A stretch of DNA of 64,000 bases from Ktedonobacter racemifer DSM 44963. GTDB taxonomy: Bacteria > Chloroflexota > Ktedonobacteria > Ktedonobacterales > Ktedonobacteraceae. The stretch spans positions 1,302,001 to 1,366,000 of the forward strand of contig NZ_ADVG01000001.1 in assembly GCF_000178855.1 (NCBI RefSeq). The letters are read 5' to 3'. A model generated the notes under the pieces. The model saw only the letters and a program-made list of their open reading frames with translations, searched no databases and was not told the origin of the DNA. Position 1 is the stretch's first letter. Each line of letters starts with the position of its first letter. The position numbers were made by a program, and so were the translations under genes. Positions 1 through 8,549 of the stretch are shown here, one piece after another.

Positions 1-67
1 ACTACGTTTTCAATTCTTTCTCTTATCAAGAGACATTCACGTTTTTGCCACATTTGGAGGGATGCAA

Positions 68-529
68 ATGACAACAAACCCAGAAAAGAAACGACAAAAT
101 CTAGAACAACTGGCACTGGCAAGATTTAAAGAAGTTGCCCTAGAGAAAAATATGAAAGTCTATGGCAGTCAGGGAAAGGGAAATCGAATTGCGATATCGG
201 GACGGTCATACTTCCAGTTTGGCGATCTGCGTGTGGAAACCCCTCAAAGGACACTTATTGTTGAGGCAGAAAGCGCTGGAGGAGCAACGAATCAGGTAAA
301 GTATTGGTACTGCTTGGGAAAAGGACACATCACACGCCCAATACACCTCATGCACATCTTCGCACAGAATAGTGAAAATGACTATCAAAGCCATCTAGAC
401 CTGTGGGATTTTTTAGCACAGAAGATGGCCAGCGATCTCGGTAATATGTTTACTGCTAAACGTTACACATATCGCAACACCAGCGATCTCGAATCAATAG
501 TAAAAGAGTTTCAAGGGCTCTTAAATTAG
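68..529 (+). CDS. Hypothetical protein, 153 aa
   Basis: I do not recognise a family. An ATG at 62 is in the same frame, but the GGAGG at 56-60 is only one base from it and seven bases from the ATG at 68, so 68 is the likely start. The protein is soluble and mixed-charge, with a basic N-terminus. Its centre has an acidic-hydrophobic stretch (LIVEAES) followed by a Trp/Tyr-rich segment; this is loosely like the core strand of PD-(D/E)xK nucleases, but no Lys follows in the right place, so that reading is weak. It ends just before a clear intrinsic terminator and directly abuts the IS110 element, so it is a single-gene unit whose upstream context lies outside the window. Confidence 0.6.
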   Translation: MTTNPEKKRQNLEQLALARFKEVALEKNMKVYGSQGKGNRIAISGRSYFQFGDLRVETPQRTLIVEAESAGGATNQVKYWYCLGKGHITRPIHLMHIFAQNSENDYQSHLDLWDFLAQKMASDLGNMFTAKRYTYRNTSDLESIVKEFQGLLN

Positions 530-541
530 CTTTATAGACCT

Positions 542-581
542 GAGGAAGTGCCCATATGCTTACCAGGGTACTTCCTCTTTT
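542..581 (+). terminator. Intrinsic terminator after the first gene
   Basis: An 8-bp perfect stem (542-549 with 570-577, GAGGAAGT/ACTTCCTC) is followed by a short T run at 578-581. It lies 13 bases after the stop codon of the preceding gene. Confidence 0.8.
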
Positions 582-603
582 ACAGTAAACTACTACCAGG
601 CCT

Positions 604-825
604 TCTCGACACAAGGCCACAGCAAGCGGTACACTTGCTGGTATGAATGCTCGAATCTGGAAGGCGAAAGACTCTCTTTCCCACGTGGCTTGACCAATGA
701 AGGAAGATCGCTCTTCGCCTTCCTGGGTTCCTGGAAAACGAATCATTGGAGAGTCGCGCCGTGAGCGCCGCAGTAAAAGGACCCTCTCGCCTCACCAGGA
801 ACCGTTGTTTCAGCAGGAGGACCTG
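604..825 (+). ncRNA. Candidate bridge RNA of the IS110 element
   Basis: The left non-coding end folds, by eye, into three parts. First is a short hairpin (620-626 with 634-640, CAGCAAG/CTTGCTG). Second is a 10-bp perfect stem (659-668 with 714-723) closing a 45-base internal region. Third is a 9-bp perfect stem (726-734 with 795-803) closing a 60-base region. A 5' stem-loop followed by two stems with large internal loops is the known layout of IS110 bridge RNAs, whose loops pair with target and donor DNA. The octamer at 670-677 in the first loop is the reverse complement of 2290-2297 in the right flank. The heptamer CAGTAAA at 771-777 in the second loop also occurs at the left end (583-589). 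These short matches are suggestive only. Confidence 0.5.
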
Positions 826-828
826 CTT

Positions 829-2043
829 ATGTGGTTTGCAGGAATCGATTGGGCAGATACCCATCACGACATTCTCGTCCTCGATGAACGAGGGCAAAAA
901 CTCGCCTCGTTTCGGATCATGCACACCTCGAAAGGCCTCGACGAGCTGGCCAGCCGCCTGACAGCCATTTGTGGTCCAGAGCACAAGGCAGAACTGGCCT
1001 GCATTGTCGAGACCACTCGGGGGTTGTTGATTACCCACTTGTTGGAAGCAGGTTTTGCTGTCTATCCGGTCAATCCCAAGACGGTGGATCGTAAACGTTC
1101 GGCATCGGGAGCCAAAACGGACCAGATCGATGCGTATCTGCTGGCGAAACACGGGCGGTCGGAAATTGCTGATCTGCGGCGACTGGAACCCGATAGCCCG
1201 CTGATTGCCGAACTGAAAGCCCTGACACTCGACCAAGATGGCTTGATCCAGATGCAAACCCGCCTGGTCAATCAACTTACCGCCTGTCTCAAAGCGTACT
1301 ATCCAGTTGCGCTTACTCTGTTTACCAAGGTGCAGCAACCTTCGACCTTGCACTTCTTGCTCGCCTATCCGACCCCGCAGGAGGCGATGAACGCTTCGTG
1401 TGAAGAGATTGCTGAGCTGTTGAGAAGCACTGGGTATCCAACGCCAAAGAAGACCGCGGCCTCGATTGTGTACCAGGTGCATCAGCCCCAGTTGACTGCC
1501 GATGACGTGACGTGCAGGACCAAATCTCGTTTGTTGATTGCTCTGATCCGTCAATTGCAGCCCGTGATGGAAGAGATTGCCGCCTATGATCAGGAGATTG
1601 AGCGCCTTTTTTTGATGCATGCTGACAGTCATCTCTTTCGCATGCTGCCTCGTGCAGGCAAGCGGATTGCCCCACGACTGTTGGCTGAAATTGGGGATGA
1701 CCGCTCGCGCTATCAGGATACTGCCAGTTTGCAAGCCTTGGCTGGCACCTCGCCAGTACCTTATGAAAGTGGCAAGTATGCCAAACCGCATCGGCGCTAT
1801 GCCTGCATCAAACCGTTGCGCAACGTGCTGCAGCAGTTTGCCTGGCAAAGCATCCAGACCGAAGCCTGGGCCAGCGAGTACTATGAGCGCAAACGTCGGG
1901 AAGGCAAAAGCCACACCGTCGCTGTCCGTGCGCTGGCTAATGTCTGGGTACGCATTCTCTTTGCGCTGTGGCTTAAAGGAGAACACTACCAGTCTGCGAT
2001 CTTTGAACAAGCCAGACACATGCATGCGCCTCGTGCAGCGTGA
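829..2043 (+). CDS. IS110-family transposase (DEDD recombinase), 404 aa
   Basis: The recombinase catalyses bridge-RNA-guided transposition in characterised members. The N-terminal RuvC-like domain shows GIDWAD (first Asp, residues 5-10), the Glu in IVETTRG and the DQIDAYLLAK motif (third and fourth acidic residues). The C-terminal transposase-20 domain carries LPRAGKRIAPRLLAEIGD and the AGTSPVPYESG segment that contains the conserved serine. The frame is open further upstream, but AGGAGG at 815-820 is eight bases from the ATG at 829 and the domain starts right there, so 829 is chosen. Length is normal for the family and no motif is missing. Confidence 0.92.
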   Translation: MWFAGIDWADTHHDILVLDERGQKLASFRIMHTSKGLDELASRLTAICGPEHKAELACIVETTRGLLITHLLEAGFAVYPVNPKTVDRKRSASGAKTDQIDAYLLAKHGRSEIADLRRLEPDSPLIAELKALTLDQDGLIQMQTRLVNQLTACLKAYYPVALTLFTKVQQPSTLHFLLAYPTPQEAMNASCEEIAELLRSTGYPTPKKTAASIVYQVHQPQLTADDVTCRTKSRLLIALIRQLQPVMEEIAAYDQEIERLFLMHADSHLFRMLPRAGKRIAPRLLAEIGDDRSRYQDTASLQALAGTSPVPYESGKYAKPHRRYACIKPLRNVLQQFAWQSIQTEAWASEYYERKRREGKSHTVAVRALANVWVRILFALWLKGEHYQSAIFEQARHMHAPRAA

Positions 2044-2084
2044 GTGCTCAACCAACCACAGATGAGCGAAGCGCTCCTTCTCCC

Positions 2085-2117
2085 AGGCAAAACAGGCGCC
2101 TGTTTTTTGCCTTTTCA
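2085..2117 (+). terminator. Terminator after the IS110 transposase
   Basis: A near-perfect stem (arm GGCAAAACAGG, then CCTGTTTTTTGCC) runs into a T-rich tail. The downstream arm is shared almost exactly with the relic at 4897-4912. Confidence 0.6.
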
Positions 2118-2222
2118 ACTCGGCATGCCTTTTTTTGACCACGCAAGCTCAGGTGTGTCAAGGAAAGCGCAGCGGCTTGACACGCCTGAGCGGCGTGGTA
2201 CACTCCTTCATGCCGTGTTGAA
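2114..2222 (+). repeat. Long nested hairpin at the right end of IS110 (copy A)
   Basis: An outer 14-bp stem with one mismatch (2114-2127 with 2209-2222) encloses an inner imperfect stem of about 23 bp (2139-2162 with 2176-2198). A second copy with the same layout but different stem sequence lies at 4897-5039. The pairing rather than the sequence seems conserved, which points to a structured DNA or RNA end. Confidence 0.65.
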
Positions 2223-2290
2223 AGCATCGTTTTTCCTCCTGTTCTCAATTTTTGCCTTGTTTCAAATTGACCGTTTTAGGGCTTGACATA

Positions 2291-2855
2291 GAGAGTCTTC
2301 CTTAAGGAACTCATCTGAGAACGTCAGACCTGGGAGAACCATCCTAGCAGATACGGAAAATCATCTCTTACGTAAAAACTAACTTTTCTAGAGTTTAAGG
2401 CAGAGCCTGAGAGGATCTATCACAGATAAACTGTTTATTGGCATCATTCATTCTCATACAGTTAAGATAAGAATACTATCCAATTATCTGCTCCTTGTGA
2501 GAGTCACCTACCTCAAAAATTGAACTCAAGAGATTTGAGGCGAATCAAATTCGCATTTATTAAGAAAGGATATAAACAATAAAGATTTCAAATCAGCTTA
2601 AATCATCTGGCTTCTTATCAGTCCTAATTTCTGGCGTCAGAAATATGGTTCTATAAGATTGCAGTGAAACAAGCCAGCAATTGAGGCAAAAATTGGTATG
2701 GTTATTCCGATTTTTTGGACATCTTAGCTCAGAATACAAATAGAGATGCATTTTTAGCCTTTATTTCCTTGTGAATTTGAGTGCGTTTTCTCCTAATTTT
2801 AAGTTTTGGCTGCTGATTACGTCTAATAACATAGGATTCGAATGAGTAAAAAAGC
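2291..2855. other. Gene-free stretch
   Basis: AT-rich DNA between the IS110 element and the next promoter. I see no credible reading frame with a ribosome site, no repeat and no RNA fold. The AT content is higher than in the flanking IS. Confidence 0.6.
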
Positions 2856-2884
2856 TTGCAATTTGTAATGATATTTTGTATACT
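2856..2884 (+). promoter_or_regulatory. Sigma-70-type promoter of the ATPase/RHH pair
   Basis: TTGCAA at 2856-2861 and TATACT at 2879-2884 are separated by 17 bases. It lies 36 bases before the start codon of the next gene. Confidence 0.65.
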
Positions 2885-2919
2885 GATCACAGATAAAGCA
2901 ATTTTAGGAGGAGAAAAGC

Positions 2920-3795
2920 ATGGGAAGAATAATGCACAATGCATCATATGCACATGATTACTCCTTTCTCTACAGAGAAAATAAAATTCAATTGTTTATT
3001 GTTGGCAATACTGGTACAGGGAAAACCTATGCTGCTCTAGCCCTATCAGCGCTCATGTTCCACGATTCAGATAAATTGAACAAACCAATAAAGGACAAAT
3101 TTCAATTTGGAGTGACTCAATTTCGAATACCAGCATCTATATACAACCAGAGGTTAACCAAAGATAATCGAGTACCTACTTTCATTTCACAAACAGGTCG
3201 TAACTTTATAGAAATAAAACTAAAGAGAGAAGAAAGTGATAAAACACTTCTTTCTTCCTTTTTGTCTTTACTTTCTGAGTATCTTCAAAAAAACAAACAT
3301 TTATCCATGTCACATACTGATCTATGGACTTTTTATAAGAAGAGTGAAATGGTAGAAGATGAAAGAAGTTATCAAATCAATATTTGTAGCAAAGTTTCGT
3401 GGTCTAACAATAAACCATTTCAGAGATGTAACTTAAAAGAAAGAAGTGAGATACGAATACCTCACAGAATTATGTCAATTTACTGCTATAGAGCAATCCC
3501 AGCTGATGGCGATGCAATTGCGCTGGAATATTATAAGCGTGGCGGTACGGTATCACCCCGTTACAACAATTCGCTACGGTATTGGGTTGATATTGTCTCC
3601 GAATACAACCAGAGATCGAGATGGGCTAATGATCACTTCCTAAACACAGGGACTAACCAGCAGAATATTCCGGTGACCAGGCTGGAAGACTGCAAAAAAT
3701 CATTAAAGCAATCTGTATTTAACTTGTTTTCTAGAAGTATGAACTTAAAGCGCTGCAAGTTAGTAGCAGTTAAAACACAAAGGAGGAGCAGCTGA
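2920..3795 (+). CDS. P-loop ATPase-like protein of unknown role, 291 aa
   Basis: A strong AGGAGGAG at 2906-2913 sits six bases before the ATG. A clear Walker A motif (GNTGTGKTYAALAL) lies at about residues 29-42. I cannot find a convincing Walker B or sensor motif, and the second half, rich in Lys, Arg and Asn, resembles nothing I know. A conjugation- or partition-type ATPase is possible but unsupported. The stop codon overlaps the start of the next gene (TGATG), so the two are translationally coupled. Base composition is AT-rich compared with the core genes further along, which suggests acquisition. Confidence 0.65.
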   Translation: MGRIMHNASYAHDYSFLYRENKIQLFIVGNTGTGKTYAALALSALMFHDSDKLNKPIKDKFQFGVTQFRIPASIYNQRLTKDNRVPTFISQTGRNFIEIKLKREESDKTLLSSFLSLLSEYLQKNKHLSMSHTDLWTFYKKSEMVEDERSYQINICSKVSWSNNKPFQRCNLKERSEIRIPHRIMSIYCYRAIPADGDAIALEYYKRGGTVSPRYNNSLRYWVDIVSEYNQRSRWANDHFLNTGTNQQNIPVTRLEDCKKSLKQSVFNLFSRSMNLKRCKLVAVKTQRRSS

Positions 3796-4082
3796 TGTCT
3801 GGTACAGATACAGAGCTTAAGAAACAACCAATAAGAGAAACGAAGCAAAAGGAAAGAGTGCAGTTGGATTTTACGCCAGAAGCGTTGCAGCGCCTAGAAG
3901 ATATCCAACATATGGTAGGTGCTACAACGCGAGCAGAAGTCATTCGTAACGCAATCCGATTGTATGCTTGGTTTATTAGTGAGACAAAGCCAACAAGCAC
4001 TATTAGTATCACAGATGAAAAAGGTAACCCGACCTCTGTCTTTAAGGCTAGCTTGTTGCATGATGCTATGGTACAAAAATAA
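3795..4082 (+). CDS. Ribbon-helix-helix DNA-binding protein, 95 aa
   Basis: After a charged N-terminus, residues of about 25-60 form a CopG/Arc-type ribbon-helix-helix: a short strand (VQLDFT), then helix 1 (PEALQRLEDIQHMV), a turn, and helix 2 (TRAEVIRNAIRLYAWFI). Such proteins bind operators as dimers and usually autoregulate. AGGAGGAG at 3781-3788 precedes the ATG. The gene shares one base with the stop of the ATPase gene, so the pair forms one operon. The RHH protein may be its repressor or the DNA-binding partner of the ATPase, by analogy with partition cassettes; that is inference. Confidence 0.8.
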   Translation: MSGTDTELKKQPIRETKQKERVQLDFTPEALQRLEDIQHMVGATTRAEVIRNAIRLYAWFISETKPTSTISITDEKGNPTSVFKASLLHDAMVQK

Positions 4083-4165
4083 ATGAAGCCTACTTCTGTC
4101 ACAAGGCAAGTGACGAGAAGAAAGCTCCATTCGTTAATAATCAGGTCTCTAAGAAACACACCTGG

Positions 4166-4513
4166 CTAGCTAGTTAGCTTAGAGATCAAGGCGAGGAAAA
4201 AGGCCAAAACAGCAGAAAGAGGAAGAATACTTCCAGTGAAAAGGAACACTATGATACTGATGCCAGTCAGAACATAGAAAGCTCCAATCATATGAGAGAG
4301 TATAAACTTTCTCAATTGCTGATGACCAGTAGTGGATGGGCGAAAATCCGCTTCCTTCCTCAAATCATCCAATTGTTTGATGGGGTCAAGATCTTGAATA
4401 AGATTTGCCCCATCGGATGATTGGTATCCTAGATTATAAGTTGCATCAGCATCTGTGGCTTCTTCAATATCATCATCTGAAAAATCCCACATCTGCTGGT
4501 GGTGATGATCCAT
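4166..4513 (-). CDS. Small membrane protein, 115 aa
   Basis: The acidic, His-rich N-terminal half (about 75 residues) is followed by two hydrophobic segments at roughly residues 75-95 and 98-115, predicting a cytoplasmic head anchored by a hairpin of two membrane helices. GGAGG lies six bases before the ATG at 4513; a TTG one codon earlier is too close to it. No family recognised. It converges on the ATPase/RHH operon and stands alone. Confidence 0.6.
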   Translation of the reverse strand: MDHHHQQMWDFSDDDIEEATDADATYNLGYQSSDGANLIQDLDPIKQLDDLRKEADFRPSTTGHQQLRKFILSHMIGAFYVLTGISIIVFLFTGSILPLSAVLAFFLALISKLTS

Positions 4514-4810
4514 CAAATTCCTCCAGAACTACAGTTTATTATTGCATATATAATGCAATAAATCAACAAGAACAACCCCCTTTCCACAAGTGATCATTTA
4601 AGCGATAATGCATCAGAGGATGGATATCACAAGGATTCAGTTTTTAAAGTGGCTCCTCGACTGCATATCTATGGGATATACAATTTTCCCTCGCTACACT
4701 ATCACCCTATAATTCGATCATACCACAGCCTTGCAGAGGTGTCAAGAAAAAAACCAGTTAAAATATGAGCGCTTAATACTCAATAAAATCACCGCTCAAT
4801 TGCTAATAGA
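4514..4810. other. Gene-free stretch
   Basis: AT-rich region upstream of the small membrane protein gene. No supported gene or repeat is seen; it presumably carries that gene's promoter. Confidence 0.5.
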
Positions 4811-5040
4811 CTTTTATTGCGTATATCCACGCTTTACGAGCCGCGTTTGCACATACCGATGAAGTACCCTTTCAAATCGACAACGAAAACAGAAGTCCTG
4901 TTTTTTGCCTTTCATCAAGCACAAAGGGTCCTTGACCACAGAAGCGCGAGCTGGGTCAAGGCTGCGGAGCGAAGCGGAGCACCCGTAGGGCTTGGCCATG
5001 ACGCGGCGGAGCGCTGTGGTATCCTCTCAAGTGCTTGATA
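4811..5040 (+). mobile_element. Right-end relic of a second IS110-type element (copy B)
   Basis: The block CCTGTTTTTTGCCTTT at 4897-4912 is identical to that after the intact IS110 transposase (2099-2114). It is followed by the same architecture: an outer 9-bp perfect stem (4914-4922 with 5031-5039) around GC-rich inner inverted repeats containing TTGACCAC and GTCAAGG. Upstream, 4817-4890 could encode the last residues of a transposase. The body of the element is gone. Confidence 0.5.
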
Positions 5041-5149
5041 CAAGAGCAAAGCGTGTTCTACAGGGATCAGCTAGCCTGCAGATGCTGATTTCGGGAGATG
5101 AAAGGTCCGACCTCCGAAGACGAAACGTTACATCTCCGTTCCTATCCCG

Positions 5150-6264
5150 AGCCGATCTAACTCGCAACGCACAAATTCAAGGCGTGAGAGACCAAGTCGT
5201 GTCGCTGTCGATTTGTTTCGTGCCCCTTCCAGGATCGTCCGGGCAACCCTCTCCTGATCCGCATGCCGATCGGCTTCCTGCCAGGATCAGCACATGCCAG
5301 ACGATTACGAGGAGCTTACGCGCAATGGCGACAATCGCTTTCTTTTTCCCAATGCGTATGGCAAGCCACTCGAACTGCTCTTTCCACTGTGGATGATGCG
5401 AAACCGCCATCCATGCCGATTGGACGAGGGCCGCTCGCATCTCTTTTCGCCCTTGCTTAGTAATATTTCCAGTTTGGTAGGTCTGGCCAGAAGCATGGAC
5501 ACTCGCCCCCAAGCCAGCATATCCAACGAGATGCTTCGCGACTTCAGGAAGCGCGTAATATCACCAATGGCGGCCGGTAGAACGAGAGCATTGATGACTC
5601 CAATTCCAGGCAACTGAAGGACAAAGGTCACCTGACTTCTCCAGCGCTCTGTTCCACTCAGGTGTATCAATTCCGTATCCACTTCTTCAATCAGTGGCTC
5701 CAGGCTGTCAAGTACGCGCAAATCCTGACGAATGCGCGGCTTCTCAAATACCGAAAGAGAAAGCGTTTCCCACCAGGCGCGTTGCTCTGGAGCGAAGAGC
5801 CCTCCAGCAGGAGGAACGATATTATACTGATGTAAGGTACTCTGTAGCTGGTTCTTGGCCTATGTCCGTTGGCGGATCAGACGTGTGCGGTGTGCAACGA
5901 GAGCCCGCAACTCACGTACGTCTTGGGGAGGAATCCAGACGGCAGGGATCAGACAAGCAGCTCACAGTTTGGCCAGGTGCAGTGTATCGCGTGCATCAGT
6001 CTTCACGCGAGCAGTCGTAATCAGTTTGACAAGCAATGGATGCGCGACCGTGACCGAGGCGACCAGGGGGCGAAGCTGATCGCAGAGATACCAGGCATTG
6101 GTGGTTGCTTCTAGGACGACAGCATCTGTTGTGTGCAAGTGCTGTTGGCTCCAGAAGAGAAAATCATCCAGATCAACCCGGCGTGATCCAACGTTTTCCC
6201 TGACGTCGACTAGATCGCATTTCTCGATACATCGAGACGCTCGCCCGGACGAGCAAAGAAACAC
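5150..6264 (-). pseudogene. Decayed IS110-family transposase
   Basis: Three blocks in order on the minus strand give a recognisable IS110 protein. The N-terminal RuvC-like part (to about 5962) has VVLEATTNAWYL and VKTDARDTLHLAKL. A middle part runs 5960-5560 with VRELRALVAHRTRL and LPGIGVINALVLPAAIGDITRF. A C-terminal part lies near 5512-5177 with GASVHASGQTYQTG and MRAALVQSAWMA. The frame is broken by a TGA just after HLAKL, a TAG after LIRQRT, a frameshift near 5550 and another near 5290. It differs in sequence from the intact IS110 at 829, so it is a separate lineage. Confidence 0.85.
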
Positions 6265-6439
6265 AGGGGAATAGGGCTAATATGATAAGTGGACTCGTAA
6301 ATAATAAGCTGCTTTCCACAAATGTGATTGGTTGACTGAGCATTGCATCCTCGTAAATATCATATTTACCTATTCTGACGTTTGGTTCGCTCAAGTACAC
6401 AATGCTTTCCTTTCAATCAAAAGTCAAAAATCTCCATTG

Positions 6440-7512
6440 TTATCTGCACGGACACGGATTCATGGCAGCAACGAGCATAAAATTTGCTGGATAGGTGATC
6501 GTGCCTTGAGCACGAGCAATTGTGACCACTTTATCTTCCAAGGGCTGGCGTAACACTTCAAATACATTCTGCCCAAATTCAGGCAATTCATCCAAAAAGA
6601 GGACACCACGATGAGCCAAGCTAATCTCGCCAGGACGCGGGATACGTCCACCACCCACCAATCTCGCGTGGCTGATGGTATGATGTGGAGAACGAAAAGG
6701 TCTTTGCACAATCAGCGGCTTTTCTGGAGGTAGCATGCCACTCACGCTATAAATTTTAGTAAGTTCGATGGCCTCATCAATCACCATTTGTGGGAGAATA
6801 GAAGGGACAGTACCGGCCAAGAGCGTCTTTCCTGATCCTGGGGGGCCGCTCATTAAAATATTATGTCCCCACTAGCTGCAACTTCTAATGCGCGTTTCAC
6901 ATGTTCTTGCCCACGCACAGCTGACATATCTTGCAGATACATTACCTCATCAGCACAATCTAAGATATGAGGATTACGCTGGTATGGCTCAATTGGTCGC
7001 TCACCATTGAAATGAGCCACAAGTTGTCCAAGGGTTTCAACAGGATAAATATTCACCCCTTCAATTAACGTCGCTTCAGCCGCGTCAACGGCAGGCACAA
7101 ACACGGCTTTTACACGCTTTTCGCAAGCCAATGCGACCATGGGAAGGATACCGTTCGTATGGCGGACACTCCCATCAAGCGAGAGTTCCCCCAAAAAGAG
7201 GTATTCATTAACACTCTTATCAATGTTGACTTGCCCAGAAGCCAACAGGATTCCCACTGCAATAGGAAGATCATAAGCAGGACCTTCTTTACGCAGGTCA
7301 GCAGGAGCAAGATTCACAGTGATATGTTTGAAAGGGAACTGACAACCACTATTTTTGATGGCCGCCTTCACACGTTCTTTCGCTTCATTGACAGCTGCAT
7401 CGGGAAGTCCAACGATGATAAACACTGTAAGGCCATTGGCAAGATCAACCTCGACTTTGGTTAAAGAACCCTCTAGACCAAGAACCGCACAACTACGAAC
7501 CATTGCCAACAT
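6440..7512 (-). pseudogene. comM: Truncated, frameshifted comM (YifB-type Mg-chelatase-like ATPase)
   Basis: The first part (7512 to about 6853) is the N-terminal Lon-protease-like domain of ComM/YifB, starting MLAMVRSCAVLG and including VGLPDAAVNEAKERV and VNLAPADLRKEGPAYDLP. The AAA+ part follows in another frame: [13 protein letters not shown] (Walker A), [16 protein letters not shown] and LFLDELPEF (Walker B). The frame change lies in a run of four Gs near 6870, where the family has Gly-Gly-His-Asn; one base is missing. The AAA+ frame then stops right after NPCPC, so the C-terminal third is absent. ComM is a hexameric helicase for branch migration in natural transformation. The G-run deletion could be a sequencing error, but the 3' truncation is structural. 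Confidence 0.85.
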
Positions 7513-7654
7513 AATCGCGTTTCTCCTCATCAGTAGCAACATCACTCAGCTATTTCGTTTGACACAGACAATAATGCAAGATAATTGATCTGATAATTCT
7601 TACATCCCTGTTTTCAGAAGGTGTACAAATTTAGCCAAAAAGTAGTGGGCTAGC

Positions 7655-7802
7655 GACACTAATTTCGACTTTTTATTTTATTTTGCTGACACTCTTTTGG
7701 AGTTTCTCATGAAACACGCCTGCCAAAGAGTGGGGAAACCGCAAAATTGAGCGTAAGGTAATGTCACTAGTGACACTAATTTAGAATATATTGACACTAA
7801 TT
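7655..7802 (+). repeat. Three copies of GACACTAATT
   Basis: Identical 10-mers start at 7655, 7772 and 7793, the last two 21 bases apart. A 14-base palindrome (TGTCACTAGTGACA, 7762-7775) overlaps the second copy. Multiple short direct repeats of this kind occur at the ends of IS21-like elements and at iteron-type binding sites. No transposase remains nearby. Confidence 0.55.
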
Positions 7803-7819
7803 CTGATATCCTACAACAG

Positions 7820-7985
7820 ACCGCGCCAGGAGCGTCTTCCCCGATCCCGGAGGGCCACTCAGCAGAATATTGTGTCCACCACTGGCCGCAACCTCCAGCG
7901 CGCGCTTGACATGCTCCTGCCCACGCACATCGGCCATATCCTGTACATACTCAACCTCGCTCGCCTGTCTGAGCAGGGAGATATC
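7820..7985 (-). pseudogene. Second comM fragment
   Basis: The minus strand encodes, uninterrupted, a stretch running from [15 protein letters not shown] through [18 protein letters not shown] to [13 protein letters not shown]. This is the same part of ComM/YifB as the break point in the gene at 6440-7512. It is about 30 codons downstream to Walker A only, has higher GC and synonymous differences, and here the Gly-Gly-His is intact. It is therefore a separate, diverged copy or an unrelated paralogue reduced to its middle section. Confidence 0.8.
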
Positions 7986-8085
7986 ATATGCATAGGGTTT
8001 CTGTGTTCCCCTGACAAGAATATCGTACGATACTTACGATAATTAACCAAGAGGTTTTGAGGGAAATTTCAGAAGTGTCGGAAAA

Positions 8086-8370
8086 TTAACTATCCTTGCT
8101 GACTCCCTCTGATGGGCGTCCCGGCTTACGTGGTGGCTCTAAGGCATACAGATCAGCATAGAGAAACAGCAAGTCTTTCCCCCTAGTGTGGATGTCAGGA
8201 GTACGCTCTATTAACTCTCCCTCATGGAACATGAATGCCCGTAACTTATTTTGCTTCACTAACTGATGCAGGCTGTCAACGCTAAAACTTCGATTAAAGC
8301 GCCGTGAAAGCAGGCGAGACGCGCCCACCGAATCAGTTAAGTCCTTCGCCATTGCTTGGTTAATATTCAT
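8086..8370 (-). CDS. Hypothetical protein, 94 aa, possible DNA-binding
   Basis: AGAGGTGA lies about seven bases before the ATG. The centre (SVDSLHQLVKQNKLRAFMFHEG) has the spacing of the short winged-helix fold seen in excisionase-like proteins, followed by a conserved-looking RGKDLLFLYADLYAL helix and a basic Pro-rich tail. I cannot name a family. It is divergent from the GIY-YIG gene, with 179 bases between the two starts, so it could regulate that module. Confidence 0.55.
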   Translation of the reverse strand: MNINQAMAKDLTDSVGASRLLSRRFNRSFSVDSLHQLVKQNKLRAFMFHEGELIERTPDIHTRGKDLLFLYADLYALEPPRKPGRPSEGVSKDS

Positions 8371-8465
8371 ATCGTGTCACCTCTCACAAAAAACAAGACC
8401 TGCGTACTACTATACGCGAAGAGAGGCGAATATTCAATACCTAACGATAATTTACCCTGATTTAA

Positions 8466-8494
8466 TTGACAAAATATCGTATGTGTCGTATAAT
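8466..8494 (+). promoter_or_regulatory. Consensus sigma-70 promoter of the GIY-YIG module
   Basis: TTGACA at 8466-8471 and TATAAT at 8489-8494 are separated by exactly 17 bases: a perfect match to the vegetative consensus. It lies 55 bases before the GIY-YIG start codon. The strength suggests the module is well expressed unless repressed. Confidence 0.85.
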
Positions 8495-8549
8495 TAATTA
8501 GGGCGTGGCGATTGCCCTCATCTTTATGGCTAGCAAGGAGAGGCATTCT

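Larger units (their letters stand above)
582..2290 (+). mobile_element. Intact IS110-family insertion sequence (approximate ends)
   Basis: The element has a structured non-coding left part of about 240 bases, a full-length DEDD transposase gene (829-2043) and a right non-coding part with a terminator and a long hairpin. IS110 elements lack terminal inverted repeats, so the ends are set only by the preceding terminator on the left and the end of the hairpin region on the right. Both are uncertain by tens of bases. No frameshift is seen, so it may be active. Confidence 0.6.

Noticed and set aside
62..529. PD-(D/E)xK nuclease for the first gene
   Set aside because: An acidic strand is present but the catalytic Lys is not placed correctly, so the match is too weak to claim.
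580..2142. Long minus-strand reading frame opposite the IS110 transposase
   Set aside because: It is antisense to a well-supported transposase, has no ribosome site and no recognisable motif; high GC at third positions leaves such frames open.
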